Positions 12,333 through 26,064 of a stretch of 64,000 nucleotides of DNA are shown here, in pieces. How positions within the stretch are numbered: position 1 is the stretch's first letter; the number at the start of each line of letters is the position of its first letter. The DNA comes from Calliopsis andreniformis. Taxonomy: Eukaryota > Arthropoda > Insecta > Hymenoptera > Andrenidae. The notes beneath the pieces were generated by a model. It did no database searches. It saw nothing but the letters and a program-made list of their open reading frames with translations, and was not told the DNA's origin. Made by a program: the position numbers and the translations under genes. The DNA lies in assembly GCF_051401765.1 (NCBI RefSeq), contig NW_027480450.1, positions 1,054,001 through 1,118,000 of the forward strand, given 5' to 3'.

Positions 12333-14688
12333 ATGCTCAATCCCCAATCCTCAATCTTCAATCCTCAATACTCAATCTTCAATCCTCAATCCTCAATCCT
12401 CAATCCTCAATCCTCAAACCTCAATCATCAATCCTCAATCTTCAATACTCTATCCTCAATCCTCAATTCTCAATCCTCAATACTCAACCATCAATCCTCA
12501 ATTCCCAATCCTCAATCCTCAATCGTCAATCTTCAATCCTCAATACTCAACCTTCAATCGTCAATCCCCAATCCTCAATCCTCGTCCTTCAATCCTCAAT
12601 ACCCAAACCTCAACCTTCAATCCTCAATCCTCAATCCTCAATCCTCAATTCTCAAACCTCAATCCTCAATGTTCAATCCTCAATACCCAATCCTCAATCT
12701 TCAACCCTCAATCCTCAATCCTCAATCCTCAAAACTCAATCCCCAGTCCTCAATCCTCTATCCTGAATCCTCAATCCTGAATCCTCAATCTTAAGCCCTC
12801 AGTCCTCAACAATATGTTGTCAATCCTCAATCCTCAATAGAATATCCTCAATTCACAGTTTTCAATACTCAATCTGCAATCTTCAATCTTCAAATCTCTA
12901 TCCACAAACATCAATTCTCATCACTCAACCCTCAAATCTCAGACCCCAATCCTCAATCCTCAATGCTCAATCCTCAATCCTCAATCTTCAATCCTCAATC
13001 TTCAATCCTCAATACTCATTCTTCAATCCTCAATCCTCAATCCTCAGTCCTCAATCCTCAATCATCAACCCTCAATCTTCAATCCTCAATCCTCAATCCG
13101 CAATCCTCAATCCTCAATCCTCAATCCTCAATCCTGAATCCTCAACCTTCAATCCTCAATACTCAATCTTCAATCCTCAATCCTCAATCCTCAATCCTCA
13201 ATCCTCGTCCTTCAATCCTCAATACCCAAACCTCAATCTTCAATCCTCAATCCTCAATCCTCAATTCTCAATCATCAATCCTCAATCCTCAGCCCTCAAA
13301 CATCAATACTCAACGCTCAGTCCTCGTCATCAATCCACAACACTCAATCCTCAATCCTCAACCTTCAATCATCAATATTCAATCTTCAGTCCTCAATCCT
13401 CAATCCTCAATCCTTAATCCTCAATCTTCAATCCTCAATCCCCAGTCCTCAATCTTCAACCCTCAATCCTCAATCCTCAATTCTCAATACTAAATCCTCA
13501 GTCCTCAGTCCTCAAACCTCAATCCTCAAACCTCAGCCCTCATCCTGAATCCTCAAACCTCAATCCTCAATCCTCAATCGTCAATACTCAATCCTCAATC
13601 CTCAACCTACAATACTCAATACTCAATCTTCAATCCTCAATACTCAATCCGCAATCCTCTATCCTCAATCCTCAATCATCAATCCTCAACCTTAAATACA
13701 CAATCCTCAATCCTCAGTCCTCAATCCTCAATCGTCAATCATCAATACTCAACCATCAATCCTCAATTCTCAATACTCAATAGAATATCCTCAATTCTCA
13801 GGATTCAATTCTCAAACATCAATCCTCAACCCTCGGCCCTCATCCTCCATCCTCAACCCTCTATCCTCAATCCTCAATCTTCAATCCTCAATACTCAATC
13901 TTCAATCCTCAATCCTTAATACTTAATCCTCAATCCTCAATCCTCAGTCATCAATACTCAATCTTCAATACTGAATCCTCAATCCTCAATCCTCAATCCT
14001 CAATCCTCAATCCTTAATCCCCAATCCTCAATCCTTAATCCTCAAGCCTCAAACCTCAATCCTCGACCGTCAGTCCTCGTCCTCAATCCTCAACCCTCAA
14101 TCCTCAATCCTCAATCTTCAATCATCAATACACAATCTTCAATCCTCATTCCTCAATACTCAATCCTCAATCGTCAATCCTCAATCCCCAATCCTCAATC
14201 TTCAATCCTCAAACCTCAAACCTCAATCCTCAATTCTCAATCCTCAATCCTCAGTCCTCAGTCCTCAAACCTCAATCCTCAAACCTCAGCCCTCATCCTG
14301 CATCCTCAAACCTCAATCCTCGGTCCTCAATCCTCAATCCTCAGTCCTCAAACCTCAATCCTAAATCCTCAAACCTGAATCCTCAATCTTCAGACCTCAC
14401 TCCTCAACAATCAGTTGTCAATCCTCAATCCTCAATAGAATATCATCAGTTCACAGTTTTCAATACCCAATACTCAATCTGCAATCTTCAAATCTCTATC
14501 CACAAACATCAATTCTCATCACTCAACACTCAACACTCAGTCCCCAATCCTCAATCTTCAATCCTCAGTCGTCAATCCTCAATCCTCAATCCTCAATCTT
14601 CAACCCTCAATACTCAATCTTCAATCCTCAATCCTCAATCCTCAATCCTCAATCCTCAATCCTCAATTGTCAGTCTTCAATCCCCAAT
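12333..14688 (+). repeat. HOR-B copy 2 with 1,432-bp deletion
   Basis: This copy follows copy 1 at an offset of 3,814 bp up to about 14,205, then jumps to the sequence found at about 11,821 in copy 1 (offset 2,382), so 1,432 bp is missing. The lost piece equals 202 heptamers plus three hexamers, matching the three 6-bp monomers seen in the corresponding part of copy 1. Its inverted repeat near 13,787-13,804 has one broken arm base (ATCCTCA). The match to copy 1 ends near 14,688. Confidence 0.88.
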
Positions 14689-15386
14689 TCTCAATCTTCA
14701 ATCCGCAATCCTCAATCCTCAATCCTCAATCCTCATTCCTCAATCCTCAATACCCAATCCTCGATCTTCAATACTCAATCCTCAATCCTCAATACTCAAT
14801 CCTCAATACTCAGCCATCAATCCTCAATTCTCAATACTCAATAGAATATCCTGAATTCACATGGTACAATACTCAATCCAAAATATTCAGTAATCAAATC
14901 TCAATCCTCAAACATCAATTCTCAACACTCAATTCTCAATACTCAGTCCTCTCTCTTCAATCCTCCATCCTTTATCCTCAATCCTAAACCGTGAATCCTC
15001 AATCCTCAATCATCAAAACTCAATCCTCAGTCCTCAAACCTCAATCCCGAATCCTCAATCCTGAATCCTCAATCTTCAGCCCTCAGTCCTCAACAATCAG
15101 TTGTCAATCCTCAATCCTCAATAGAATATTCTCAATTCACGGTTTTCAATACTCAATACTCAATCTGCAATCTCCAAATCTCTATCCACAAACATCAATT
15201 CTCATCATTCAGCCCTCAGCACACAGTCCTCAATGTTCAATCCTCAATCCTCAATTCTCAATCTTCAATCCTCAATACTGAATCTTCAATCCTCAATCCT
15301 CAATCCTCAATTCTCAAACCTCTATCCTGAATCTTCAATACTCAGTCCCAAATCCTGAACCTTCAATCCTCAGTCCTCAATCCTCA
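14689..15386 (+). repeat. S module (first of four)
   Basis: A roughly 700-bp module holding the ACATGGTAC island (14,839-14,993) and then an island with GAATATTC and CACGGTTTTC (about 15,095-15,240). The same module occurs near 38,289-38,986, 44,339-45,036 and 52,768-53,465 at offsets of 23,600, 29,650 and 38,079 bp. At all four sites it is followed by the same ATGCTC-containing variant string (15,387, 38,987, 45,037, 53,466). Confidence 0.86.
14839..14993 (+). repeat. ACATGGTAC island, copy 1
   Basis: The most diverged island type in the window. It runs from CAATAGAATATCCTGAATTC through ACATGGTACAATAC, AAAATATTCAGTAATC and CAGTCCTCTCTCTTC to TAAACCGTG. Despite this it still divides into 7-bp steps (for example ACATGGT, ACAATAC, AAAATAT, TCAGTAA). 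Three further copies lie at 38,439, 44,489 and 52,918. Confidence 0.9.
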
Positions 15387-16215
15387 ATGCTCAATCCCCA
15401 ATCCTCAATCTTCAATCCTCAATACTCAATCTTCAATCCTCAATCCTCAATCCTCAATCCTCAATCCTCAAACCTCAATCATCAATCCTCAATCTTCAAT
15501 ACTCTATCCTCAATCCTCAAATCTCAATCCTCAATACTCAACCATCAATCCTCAATTCCCAATTCTCAATCCTCAATCGTCAATCTTCAATCCTCAATAC
15601 TCAATCTTCAATCCTCAATCCCCAATCCTCAATCCTTAATCCCCAATCCTCAATCCAAAATCTTCAATCCTCAATACTCAATCTTCAATCCACAATCCTC
15701 AATCCTCAATCCTCAATTCTCAAACCTCAATCCTCAATGTTCAATCCTCAATACCCAATCCTCAATCTTCAACCCTCAATCCTCAATCCTCAATCCTCAA
15801 CACTCAATCCCCAGTCCTCAATCCTCTATCCTGAATCCTCAATCCTGAATCCTCAATCTTAAGCCCTCAGTCCTCAACAATATGTTGTCAATCCTCAATC
15901 CTCAATAGAATATCCTCAATTCACAGTTTTCAATACTCAATCTGCAATCTTCAATCTTCAAATCTCTATCCACAAACATCAATTCTCATCACTCAACCCT
16001 CAAATCTCAGACCCCAATCCTCAATCCTCAATGCTCAATCCTCAATCGTCAATCTTCAATCCTCAATCTTCAATCCTCAATACTCATTCTTCAATCCTCA
16101 ATCCTCAATCCTCAGTCCTCAATCCTCAATCATCAACCCTCAATCTTCAATCCTCAATCCTCAATCCGCAATCCTCAATCCTCAATCCTCAATCCTCAAT
16201 CCTGAATCCTCAACC

Positions 16216-17289
16216 TTCAATCCTCAATACTCAATCTTCAATCCTCAATCCTCAATCCTCAATCCTCAATCCTCGTCCTTCAATCCTCAATACCCAAACC
16301 TCAATCTTCAATCCTCAATCCTCAATCCTCAATTCTCAATCATCAATCCTCAATCCTCAGCCCTCAAACATCAATACTCAACGCTCAGTCCTCGTCATCA
16401 ATCCACAACACTCAATCCTCAATCCTCAACCTTCAATCATCAATATTCAATCTTCAGTCCTCAATCCTCAATCCTCAATCCTTAATCCTCAATCTTCAAT
16501 CCTCAATCCCCAGTCCTCAATCTTCAACCCTCAATCCTCAATCCTCAATTCTCAATACTCAATCCTCAGTCCTCAGTCCTCAAACCTCAATCCTCAAACC
16601 TCAGCCCTCATCCTGAATCCTCAAACCTCAATCCTCAATCCTCAATCGTCAATACTCAATCCTCAATCCTCAACCTACAATACTCAATACTCAATCTTCA
16701 ATCCTCAATACTCAATCCGCAATCCTCTATCCTCAATCCTCAATCATCAATCCTCAACCTTAAATACACAATCCTCAATCCTCAGTCCTCAATCCTCAAT
16801 CGTCAATCATCAATACTCAACCATCAATCCTCAATTCTCAATACTCAATAGAATATCCTGAATTCTCAGGATTCAATTCTCAAACATCAATCCTCAACCC
16901 TCGGCCCTCATCCTCCATCCTCAACCCTCTTTCCTCAATCCTCAATCTTCAATCCTCAATACTCAATCTTCAATCCTCAATCCTTAATAGTTAATCCTCA
17001 ATCCTCAATCCTCAGTCATCAATACTCAATCTTCAATACTGAATCCTCAATCCTCAATCCTCAATCCTCAATCCTCAATCCTTAATCCCCAATCCTCAAT
17101 CCTTAATCCTCATGCCTCAAACCTCAATCCTCGACCGTCAGTCCTCGTCCTCAATCCTCAACCCTCAATCCTCAATCCTCAATCTTCAATCATCAATACA
17201 CAATCTTCAATCCTCATTCCTCAATACTCAATCCTCAATCGTCAATCCTCAATCCCCAATCCTCAATCTTCAATCCTCAATACTCAATC
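16216..17289 (+). repeat. 1,074-bp tandem duplication, unit 1
   Basis: The markers CGCTCAGTCC at about 16,382 and the inverted repeat at 16,855 recur 1,074 bp downstream. The length equals 150 heptamers plus four hexamers, and I count four 6-bp monomers in the unit. Edges are uncertain by about 20 bp because they fall in consensus monomers. Confidence 0.88.
16855..16872. repeat. 18-bp inverted repeat, HOR-B copy 3, unit 1
   Basis: ATCCTGA-ATTC-TCAGGAT with intact arms and the ATTC spacer typical of HOR-B. Confidence 0.89.
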
Positions 17290-18363
17290 CTCAATCCTCA
17301 ATACTCAATCTTCAATCCTCAATCCTCAATCCTCAATCCTCAATCCTCGTCCTTCAATCCTCAATACCCAAACCTCAATCTTCAATCCTCAATCCTCAAT
17401 CCTCAATTCTCAATCATCAATCCTCAATCCTCAGCCCTCAAACATCAATACTCAACGCTCAGTCCTCGTCATCAATCCACAACACTCAATCCTCAATCCT
17501 CAACCTTCAATCATCAATATTCAATCTTCAGTCCTCAATCCTCAATCCTCAATCCTTAATCCTCAATCTTCAATCCTCAATCCCCAGTCCTCAATCTTCA
17601 ACCCTCAATCCTCAATCCTCAATTCTCAATACTCAATCCTCAGTCCTCAGTCCTCAAACCTCAATCCTCAAACCTCAGCCCTCATCCTGAATCCTCAAAC
17701 CTCAATCCTCAATCCTCAATCGTCAATACTCAATCCTCAATCCTCAACCTACAATACTCAATACTCAATCTTCAATCCTCAATACTCAATCCGCAATCCT
17801 CTATCCTCAATCCTCAATCATCAATCCTCAACCTTAAATACACAATCCTCAATCCTCAGTCCTCAATCCTCAATCGTCAATCATCAGTACTCAACCATCA
17901 ATCCTCAATTCTCAATACTCAATAGAATATCCTGAATTCTCAGGATTCAATTCTCAAACATCAATCCTCAACTCTCGGCCCTCATCCTCCATCCTCAACC
18001 CTCTATCCTCAATCCTCAATCTTCAATCCTCAATACTCAATCTTCAATCCTCAATCCTTAATACTTAATCCTCAATCCTCAGTCCTCAGTCATCAATACT
18101 CAATCTTCAATACTGAATCCTCAATCCTCAATCCTCAATCCTCAATCCTCAATCCTTAATCCCCAATCCTCAATCCTTAATCCTCAAGCCTCAAACCTCA
18201 ATCCTCGACCGTCAGTCCTCGTCCTCAATCCTCAACCCTCAATCCTCAATCCTCAATCTTCAATCATCAATACACAATCTTCAATCCTCATTCCTCAATA
18301 CTCAATCCTCAATCGTCAATCCTCAATCCCCAATCCTCAATCTTCAATCCTCAATCCTCAATC
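17290..18363 (+). repeat. 1,074-bp tandem duplication, unit 2
   Basis: The second unit is nearly identical to the first; noticed differences include CTCTATCC against CTCTTTCC near 18,002 and AACTCTCGG against AACCCTCGG near 17,971. Other HOR-B copies carry this segment only once, so the duplication arose in this copy. Confidence 0.87.
17929..17946. repeat. 18-bp inverted repeat, HOR-B copy 3, unit 2
   Basis: Identical to 16,855-16,872 and exactly 1,074 bp downstream, carried along by the tandem duplication. Confidence 0.89.
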
Positions 18364-21300
18364 CTCAATGCTCAATACTCAATCTTCAATCCTCAGTCCT
18401 CAATCCTCAATCCTCAATCCTCGTCCTTCAATCCTCAATACCCAAACCTCAATCTTCAATCCTCAATCCTCAATCCTCAATTCCCAATCCTCAATCCTCA
18501 ATCCTCAGCCCTCAAACATCAATACTTAACCCTCAGTCCTCGTCCTCAATCCACAACACTCAATCCTCAATACTAAACCTTCAATCATCAATACTCAATC
18601 TTCAATACTGAATGCTCAATCCTCAATCCGCAATCCTCAATCCTCAATCCTCAATCCCCAATCCTCAATACTTAATCCTCAATCCTCAAACCTCAATCCT
18701 CAACAGTCAGGCTTCGTCCTCAATCATCTACCCTCAATCCTCAACCCTCAATCTTCAATCATCAATACTCAACCATCAATCCTCAATTCCCAATCCTCAA
18801 TCCTCAATCGTCAATCTTCAATCCTCAATACTCAATCTTCAATCCTCAATCCCCAATCCTCAATCCTTAATCCCCAATCCCCAATCCAAAATCTTCAATC
18901 CTCAATACTCAATCTTCAATCCACAATCCTCAATCCTCAATCCTCAATTCTCAAACCTCAATCCTCAATGTTCAATCCTCAATACCCAATCCTCAATCTT
19001 CAACCCTCAATCCTCAGTCCTCAATCCTCAACACTCAATCCCCAGTCCTCAAACCTCAATCCTGAATCCTGAATCCTGAATCCTCAATCTTAAGCCCTCA
19101 GTCCTCAACAATCTGTTGTCAATCCTCAATCCTCAATAGAATATCCTCAATTCACAGTTTTCAATACTCAATCTGCAATCTTCAATCTTCAAATCTCTAT
19201 CCGCAAACATCAATTCTCATCACTCAACCCTCAAATCTCAGACCCCAATCCTCAATCCTCAATGCTCAATCCTAAATCCTCAATCTTCAATCCTCAATCT
19301 TCAATCCTCAATACTCAATCTTCAATCCTCAATCCTCAATCCTCAATCCTCAATCCTCAATCATCAACACTCAATCTTCAATATTGAATCCTCAATCCGC
19401 AATCCTCAATCCTCAATCCTCAATCCTCAATCCTCAATCCTCAACCTTCAATCCTCAATACTCAATCTTCAATCCTTAATCCTCAATCCTCAATCCTCAA
19501 TCCTCAATCCTCGTCCTTCTATCCTCAATACCCAAACCTCAATCTTCAATCCTCAATCCTCAATCCTCAATTCTCAATCCTCAATCCTCAATCCTCAGCC
19601 CTCAAACATCAATACTCAACGCTCAGTCCTCGTCCTCAATCCACAACACTCAATCCTCAATCCTCAACCTTCAATCATCAATATTCAATCTTCAGTCCTC
19701 AATTCTCAATACTCAATCCTTAATCCTCAATCCTCAATCCTCAATCCCCAGTACTCAATCTTCAATCCTCAAACCTCAAACCTCAATCCTCAATTCTCAA
19801 TCCTCAATCCTCAGTCCTCAGTCCTCAAACCTCAATCCTCAAACCTCAGCCCTCATCCTGCATCCTCAAACCTCAATCCTCAATCCTCAATCGTCAATAC
19901 TCAATCCTCAATCCTCAACCTACAATACTCAATACTCAATCTTCAATCCTCAATCCTCAATACGCAATCCTCAATCCTCAATCCTCAATCATCAATCCTC
20001 AACCTTAAATACTCAATCCTCAATCCTCAGTCCTCAATCATCAATCGTCAATCATCAATACTCAATCTTCAATCCTCAATCCTTAATACTTAATCCTCAA
20101 TCCTCAATCCTCAGTCATCAATACTCAATCTTCAATACTGAATCCTCAATCCTCAATCCTCAATCCTCAATCCTCAATCCTTAATCCCCAATCCTCAATC
20201 CTTAATCCTCAGGCCTCAAACCTCAATCCTCAACCGTCAGTCCTCGTCCTCAACCCTCAACCCTCAATCCTCAATCCTCAATCTTCAATCATCAATACAC
20301 AATCTTCAATCCTCATTCCTCAATACTCAATCCTCAATCGTCAATCCTCAATCCCCAATCCTTAATCTTCAATCCTCAATCCTCAATCCTCAATCCTTAA
20401 TACTCAATCTTCAATCCTCAATCCTCAATCCTCAATCCTCAATCCTCGTCCTTCAATCCTCAATCCTCAATCCTCAATCATCAATCCTCAATCCTCAATC
20501 CTCAATTCTCAATCCTCAATCCTCAGTCCTCAGTCCTCAAACCTCAATCCTCAAACCTCAGCCCTCATCCTCAATCCTCAATCCTCAATCCTCAATCCTC
20601 AACCGTCAATACTCAATCCTCAATCCTCAACCTACAATACTCAATACTCAATCTTCAATCCTCAATCCTCAATCCTCAATCCTCAATCCTCAATCCTCAA
20701 TCATCAATCCTCAACCTTCAATACTCAATCCTCAATCCTCAGTCCTCAATCCTCAATCGTCTATCATCAATACTCAATCCTCAATACTCAATCCTCAATC
20801 CTCAATCCTCCACACTCAATCCTCAATCCTCAATCCTCAATGTTCAATCCGCAATACCGAATCCTCAATCTTCAATCCTCAATCCTCAATCCTCAATCCT
20901 CAGTCCTCAATGCTCAATCCTCAGTCCTCAAACCTCAATCCTGAATCCTCAATCCTGGATCCTCAATGTTCAGACCTCAGTCCTCAACAATCAGCTATCA
21001 ATCCTCAATCCTCAATAGAATATCATCAATTCTCTGCTTTCGATACCCAATACTCAATCTGCAATCTTCAAATCTCTATCCACAAACATCAATTCTCATC
21101 ACTCAACTCTCAACACTCAGTCCCCAATCCTCAATCTTCAATCCTCACTCGTCAATCCTCAATGCTCAATCCCCAATCCTCAATCTTCAATCCTCAATAC
21201 TCAATCTTCAATCCTCAATCCTCAATCCTCAATCCTCAATCCTCAATCCTCAATCCTCAAACCTCAATCATCAATCCTCAATCTTCAATACTCTATCCTC

Positions 21301-22171
21301 AATCCTCAATTCTCAATCCTCAATACTCAACCATCAATCCTCAATTCCCAATCCTCAATCCTCAATCGTCAATCTTCAATCCTCAATACTCAATCTTCAA
21401 TCCTCAATCCCCAATCCTCAATCCTTAATCCCCAATCCTCAATCCAAAATCTTCAATCCTCAATACTCAATCTTCAATCCACAATCCTCAATCCTCAATC
21501 CTCAATTCTCAAACCTCAAGCCTCAATTTTCAATCCTCAATACCCAATCCTCAATCTTCAACCCTCAATCCTCAGGCCTCAATCCTCAACACTCAATCCC
21601 CAGTCCTCAAACTTCAATCCTGAATCCTCAATCCTGAATCCTCAACCTTAAGCCCTCAGTCCTCAAGAATCTGTTGTCAATCCTCAATCCTCAATAGAAT
21701 ATCCTCAATTCACAGTTTTCAATACTCAATCTGCAATCTTCAATCTTCAAATCTCTATCCACGAACATCAATTCTCATCACTCAACCCTCAAATCTCAGA
21801 CCCCAATCCTCAATCCTCAATGCTCAATCCTAAATCCTCAATCTTCAATCCTCAATCTTAAATCCTCAATACTCAGTCTTCAATCCTCAATCCTCAATCC
21901 TCAATCCTCAATCCTCAATCATCAACACTCAATCTTCAATACTCAATCCTCAATCCGCAATCCTCAATCCTCAATACTCAATCCTCAATCCTCAATCCTC
22001 AACCTTCAATCCTCAATACTCAATCTTCAATCCTCAATCCTCAATCCTCAATCCTCAATCCTCGTCCTTCTATCCTCAATACCCAAACCTCAATCTTCAA
22101 TCCTCAATCCTCAATCCTCAATTCTCAATCCTCAATCCTCAATCCTTAATCCCCAATCCTCAATCCAAAAT
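18279..22171 (+). repeat. HOR-C copy 1 (3,893 bp)
   Basis: The variant strings at 18,612, 20,910 and 20,966 return at 22,505, 24,803 and 24,859, all 3,893 bp apart. Six 6-bp monomers per unit fit 3,893 = 551 x 7 + 6 x 6. The first roughly 1.6 kb matches HOR-B from about 10,394; the remainder is specific to C. It contains islands near 19,100-19,240, 20,985-21,125 and 21,660-21,800. The left edge was set where the match to copy 2 begins. Confidence 0.92.
20985..21125 (+). repeat. TCTGCTTTCGATACC island, HOR-C copy 1
   Basis: An island subtype running from CAACAATCAGCTATC through AATAGAATATCATC and TCTCTGCTTTCGATACC to CACTCAGTCCCC, 141 bp. It is diagnostic of the C and D families and is found at five sites in the window. 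This copy uniquely has CTATC where the other four have CTGTC. Confidence 0.88.
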
Positions 22172-25100
22172 CTTCAATCCTCATTCCTCAATACTCAATC
22201 CTCAATCGTCAATCCTCAATCCCCAATCCTCAATCTTCAATCCTCAATCCTCAATCCTCAATGCTCAATACTCAATCTTCAATCCTCAGTCCTCAATCCT
22301 CAATCCTCAATCCTCGTCCTTCAATCCTCAATACCCAAACCTCAATCTTCAATCCTCAATCCTCAATCCTCAATTCCCAATCCTCAATCCTCAATCCTCA
22401 GCCCTCAAACATCAATACTTAACCCTCAGTCCTCGTCCTCAATCCACAACACTCAATCCTCAATACTAAACCTTCAATCATCAATACTCAATCTTCAATA
22501 CTGAATGCTCAATCCTCAATCCGCAATCCTCAATCCTCAATCCTCAATCCCCAATCCTCAATACTTAATCCTCAATCCTCAAACCTCAATCCTCAACAGT
22601 CAGGCTTCGTCCTCAATCATCTACCCTCAATCCTCAACCCTCAATCTTCAATCATCAATACTCAACCATCAATCCTCAATTCCCAATCCTCAATCCTCAA
22701 TCGTCAATCTTCAATCCTCAATACTCAATCTTCAATCCTCAATCCCCAATCCTCAATCCTTAATCCCCAATCCCCAATCCAAAATCTTCAATCCTCAATA
22801 CTCAATCTTCAATCCACAATCCTCAATCCTCAATCCTCAATTCTCAAACCTCAATCCTCAATGTTCAATCCTCAATACCCAATCCTCAATCTTCAACCCT
22901 CAATCCTCAGTCCTCAATCCTCAACACTCAATCCCCAGTCCTCAAACCTCAATCCTGAATCCTGAATCCTGAATCCTCAATCTTAAGCCCTCAGTCCTCA
23001 ACAATCTGTTGTCAATCCTCAATCCTCAATAGAATATCCTCAATTCACAGTTTTCAATACTCAATCTGCAATCTTCAATCTTCAAATCTCTATCCGCAAA
23101 CATCAATTCTCATCACTCAACCCTCAAATCTCAGACCCCAATCCTCAATCCTCAATGCTCAATCCTAAATCCTCAATCTTCAATCCTCAATCTTCAATCC
23201 TCAATACTCAATCTTCAATCCTCAATCCTCAATCCTCAATCCTCAATCCTCAATCATCAACACTCAATCTTCAATATTGAATCCTCAATCCGCAATCCTC
23301 AATCCTCAATCCTCAATCCTCAATCCTCAATCCTCAACCTTCAATCCTCAATACTCAATCTTCAATCCTTAATCCTCAATCCTCAATCCTCAATCCTCAA
23401 TCCTCGTCCTTCTATCCTCAATACCCAAACCTCAATCTTCAATCCTCAATCCTCAATCCTCAATTCTCAATCCTCAATCCTCAATCCTCAGCCCTCAAAC
23501 ATCAATACTCAACGCTCAGTCCTCGTCCTCAATCCACAACACTCAATCCTCAATCCTCAACCTTCAATCATCAATATTCAATCTTCAGTCCTCAATTCTC
23601 AATACTCAATCCTTAATCCTCAATCCTCAATCCTCAATCCCCAGTACTCAATCTTCAATCCTCAAACCTCAAACCTCAATCCTCAATTCTCAATCCTCAA
23701 TCCTCAGTCCTCAGTCCTCAAACCTCAATCCTCAAACCTCAGCCCTCATCCTGCATCCTCAAACCTCAATCCTCAATCCTCAATCGTCAATACTCAATCC
23801 TCAATCCTCAACCTACAATACTCAATACTCAATCTTCAATCCTCAATCCTCAATACGCAATCCTCAATCCTCAATCCTCAATCATCAATCCTCAACCTTA
23901 AATACTCAATCCTCAATCCTCAGTCCTCAATCATCAATCGTCAATCATCAATACTCAATCTTCAATCCTCAATCCTTAATACTTAATCCTCAATCCTCAA
24001 TCCTCAGTCATCAATACTCAATCTTCAATACTGAATCCTCAATCCTCAATCCTCAATCCTCAATCCTCAATCCTTAATCCCCAATCCTCAATCCTTAATC
24101 CTCAGGCCTCAAACCTCAATCCTCAACCGTCAGTCCTCGTCCTCAACCCTCAACCCTCAATCCTCAATCCTCAATCTTCAATCATCAATACACAATCTTC
24201 AATCCTCATTCCTCAATACTCAATCCTCAATCGTCAATCCTCAATCCCCAATCCTTAATCTTCAATCCTCAATCCTCAATCCTCAATCCTTAATACTCAA
24301 TCTTCAATCCTCAATCCTCAATCCTCAATCCTCAATCCTCGTCCTTCAATCCTCAATCCTCAATCCTCAATCATCAATCCTCAATCCTCAATCCTCAATT
24401 CTCAATCCTCAATCCTCAGTCCTCAGTCCTCAAACCTCAATCCTCAAACCTCAGCCCTCATCCTCAATCCTCAATCCTCAATCCTCAATCCTCAACCGTC
24501 AATACTCAATCCTCAATCCTCAACCTACAATACTCAATACTCAATCTTCAATCCTCAATCCTCAATCCTCAATCCTCAATCCTCAATCCTCAATCATCAA
24601 TCCTCAACCTTCAATACTCAATCCTCAATCCTCAGTCCTCAATCCTCAATCGTCTATCATCAATACTCAATCCTCAATACTCAATCCTCAATCCTCAATC
24701 CTCCACACTCAATCCTCAATCCTCAATCCTCAATGTTCAATCCGCAATACCGAATCCTCAATCTTCAATCCTCAATCCTCAATCCTCAATCCTCAGTCCT
24801 CAATGCTCAATCCTCAGTCCTCAAACCTCAATCCTGAATCCTCAATCCTGGATCCTCAATGTTCAGACCTCAGTCCTCAACAATCAGCTGTCAATCCTCA
24901 ATCCTCAATAGAATATCATCAATTCTCTGCTTTCGATACCCAATACTCAATCTGCAATCCTCAAATCTCTATCCACAAACATCAATTCTCATCACTCAAC
25001 TCTCAACACTCAGTCCCCAATCCTCAATCTTCAATCCTCACTCGTCAATCCTCAATGCTCAATCCCCAATCCTCAATCTTCAATCCTCAATACTCAATCT

Positions 25101-26064
25101 TCAATCCTCAATCCTCAATCCTCAATCCTCAATCCTCAATCCTCAATCCTCAAACCTCAATCATCAATCCTCAATCTTCAATACTCTATCCTCAATCCTC
25201 AATTCTCAATCCTCAATACTCAACCATCAATCCTCAATTCCCAATCCTCAATCCTCAATCGTCAATCTTCAATCCTCAATACTCAATCTTCAATCCTCAA
25301 TCCCCAATCCTCAATCCTTAATCCCCAATCCTCAATCCAAAATCTTCAATCCTCAATACTCAATCTTCAATCCACAATCCTCAATCCTCAATCCTCAATT
25401 CTCAAACCTCAAGCCTCAATTTTCAATCCTCAATACCCAATCCTCAATCTTCAACCCTCAATCCTCAGGCCTCAATCCTCAACACTCAATCCCCAGTCCT
25501 CAAACTTCAATCCTGAATCCTCAATCCTGAATCCTCAACCTTAAGCCCTCAGTCCTCAAGAATCTGTTGTCAATCCTCAATCCTCAATAGAATATCCTCA
25601 ATTCACAGTTTTCAATACTCAATCTGCAATCTTCAATCTTCAAATCTCTATCCACGAACATCAATTCTCATCACTCAACCCTCAAATCTCAGACCCCAAT
25701 CCTCAATCCTCAATGCTCAATCCTAAATCCTCAATCTTCAATCCTCAATCTTAAATCCTCAATACTCAGTCTTCAATCCTCAATCCTCAATCCTCAATCC
25801 TCAATCCTCAATCATCAACACTCAATCTTCAATACTCAATCCTCAATCCGCAATCCTCAATCCTCAATACTCAATCCTCAATCCTCAATCCTCAACCTTC
25901 AATCCTCAATACTCAATCTTCAATCCTCAATCCTCAATCCTCAATCCTCAATCCTCGTCCTTCTATCCTCAATACCCAAACCTCAATCTTCAATCCTCAA
26001 TCCTCAATCCTCAATTCTCAATCCTCAATCCTCAATCCTTAATCCCCAATCCTCAATCCAAAAT
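22172..26064 (+). repeat. HOR-C copy 2 (3,893 bp)
   Basis: Almost indistinguishable from copy 1. The two substitutions I noticed are A to G near 24,888 (against 20,995) and T to C near 24,959 (against 21,066). Such similarity implies very recent duplication or gene-conversion-like homogenisation; an assembly duplication is the main alternative and cannot be excluded from sequence alone. Confidence 0.92.
24878..25018 (+). repeat. TCTGCTTTCGATACC island, HOR-C copy 2
   Basis: Same subtype 3,893 bp downstream of the first. It has CAGCTGTC and a private CTGCAATCC where the others have CTGCAATCT. Confidence 0.88.

Larger units (their letters stand above)
15387..18278 (+). repeat. HOR-B copy 3, enlarged by a tandem duplication
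   Basis: This copy starts with the same variant string as 8,519 and 12,333 and follows HOR-B, with a small rearrangement near 15,640-15,840. A 1,074-bp stretch is then tandemly duplicated (listed separately). Around 18,279-18,360 it merges into HOR-C, which continues with sequence matching 10,394 onward in copy 1 at an offset of 7,956. Confidence 0.86.

Noticed and set aside
14839..14993. ACATGGTAC island as a mobile-element remnant or gene fragment
   Set aside because: It is fully divisible into 7-bp steps, has no terminal repeats or target-site duplication, and grades into ordinary monomers on both sides.
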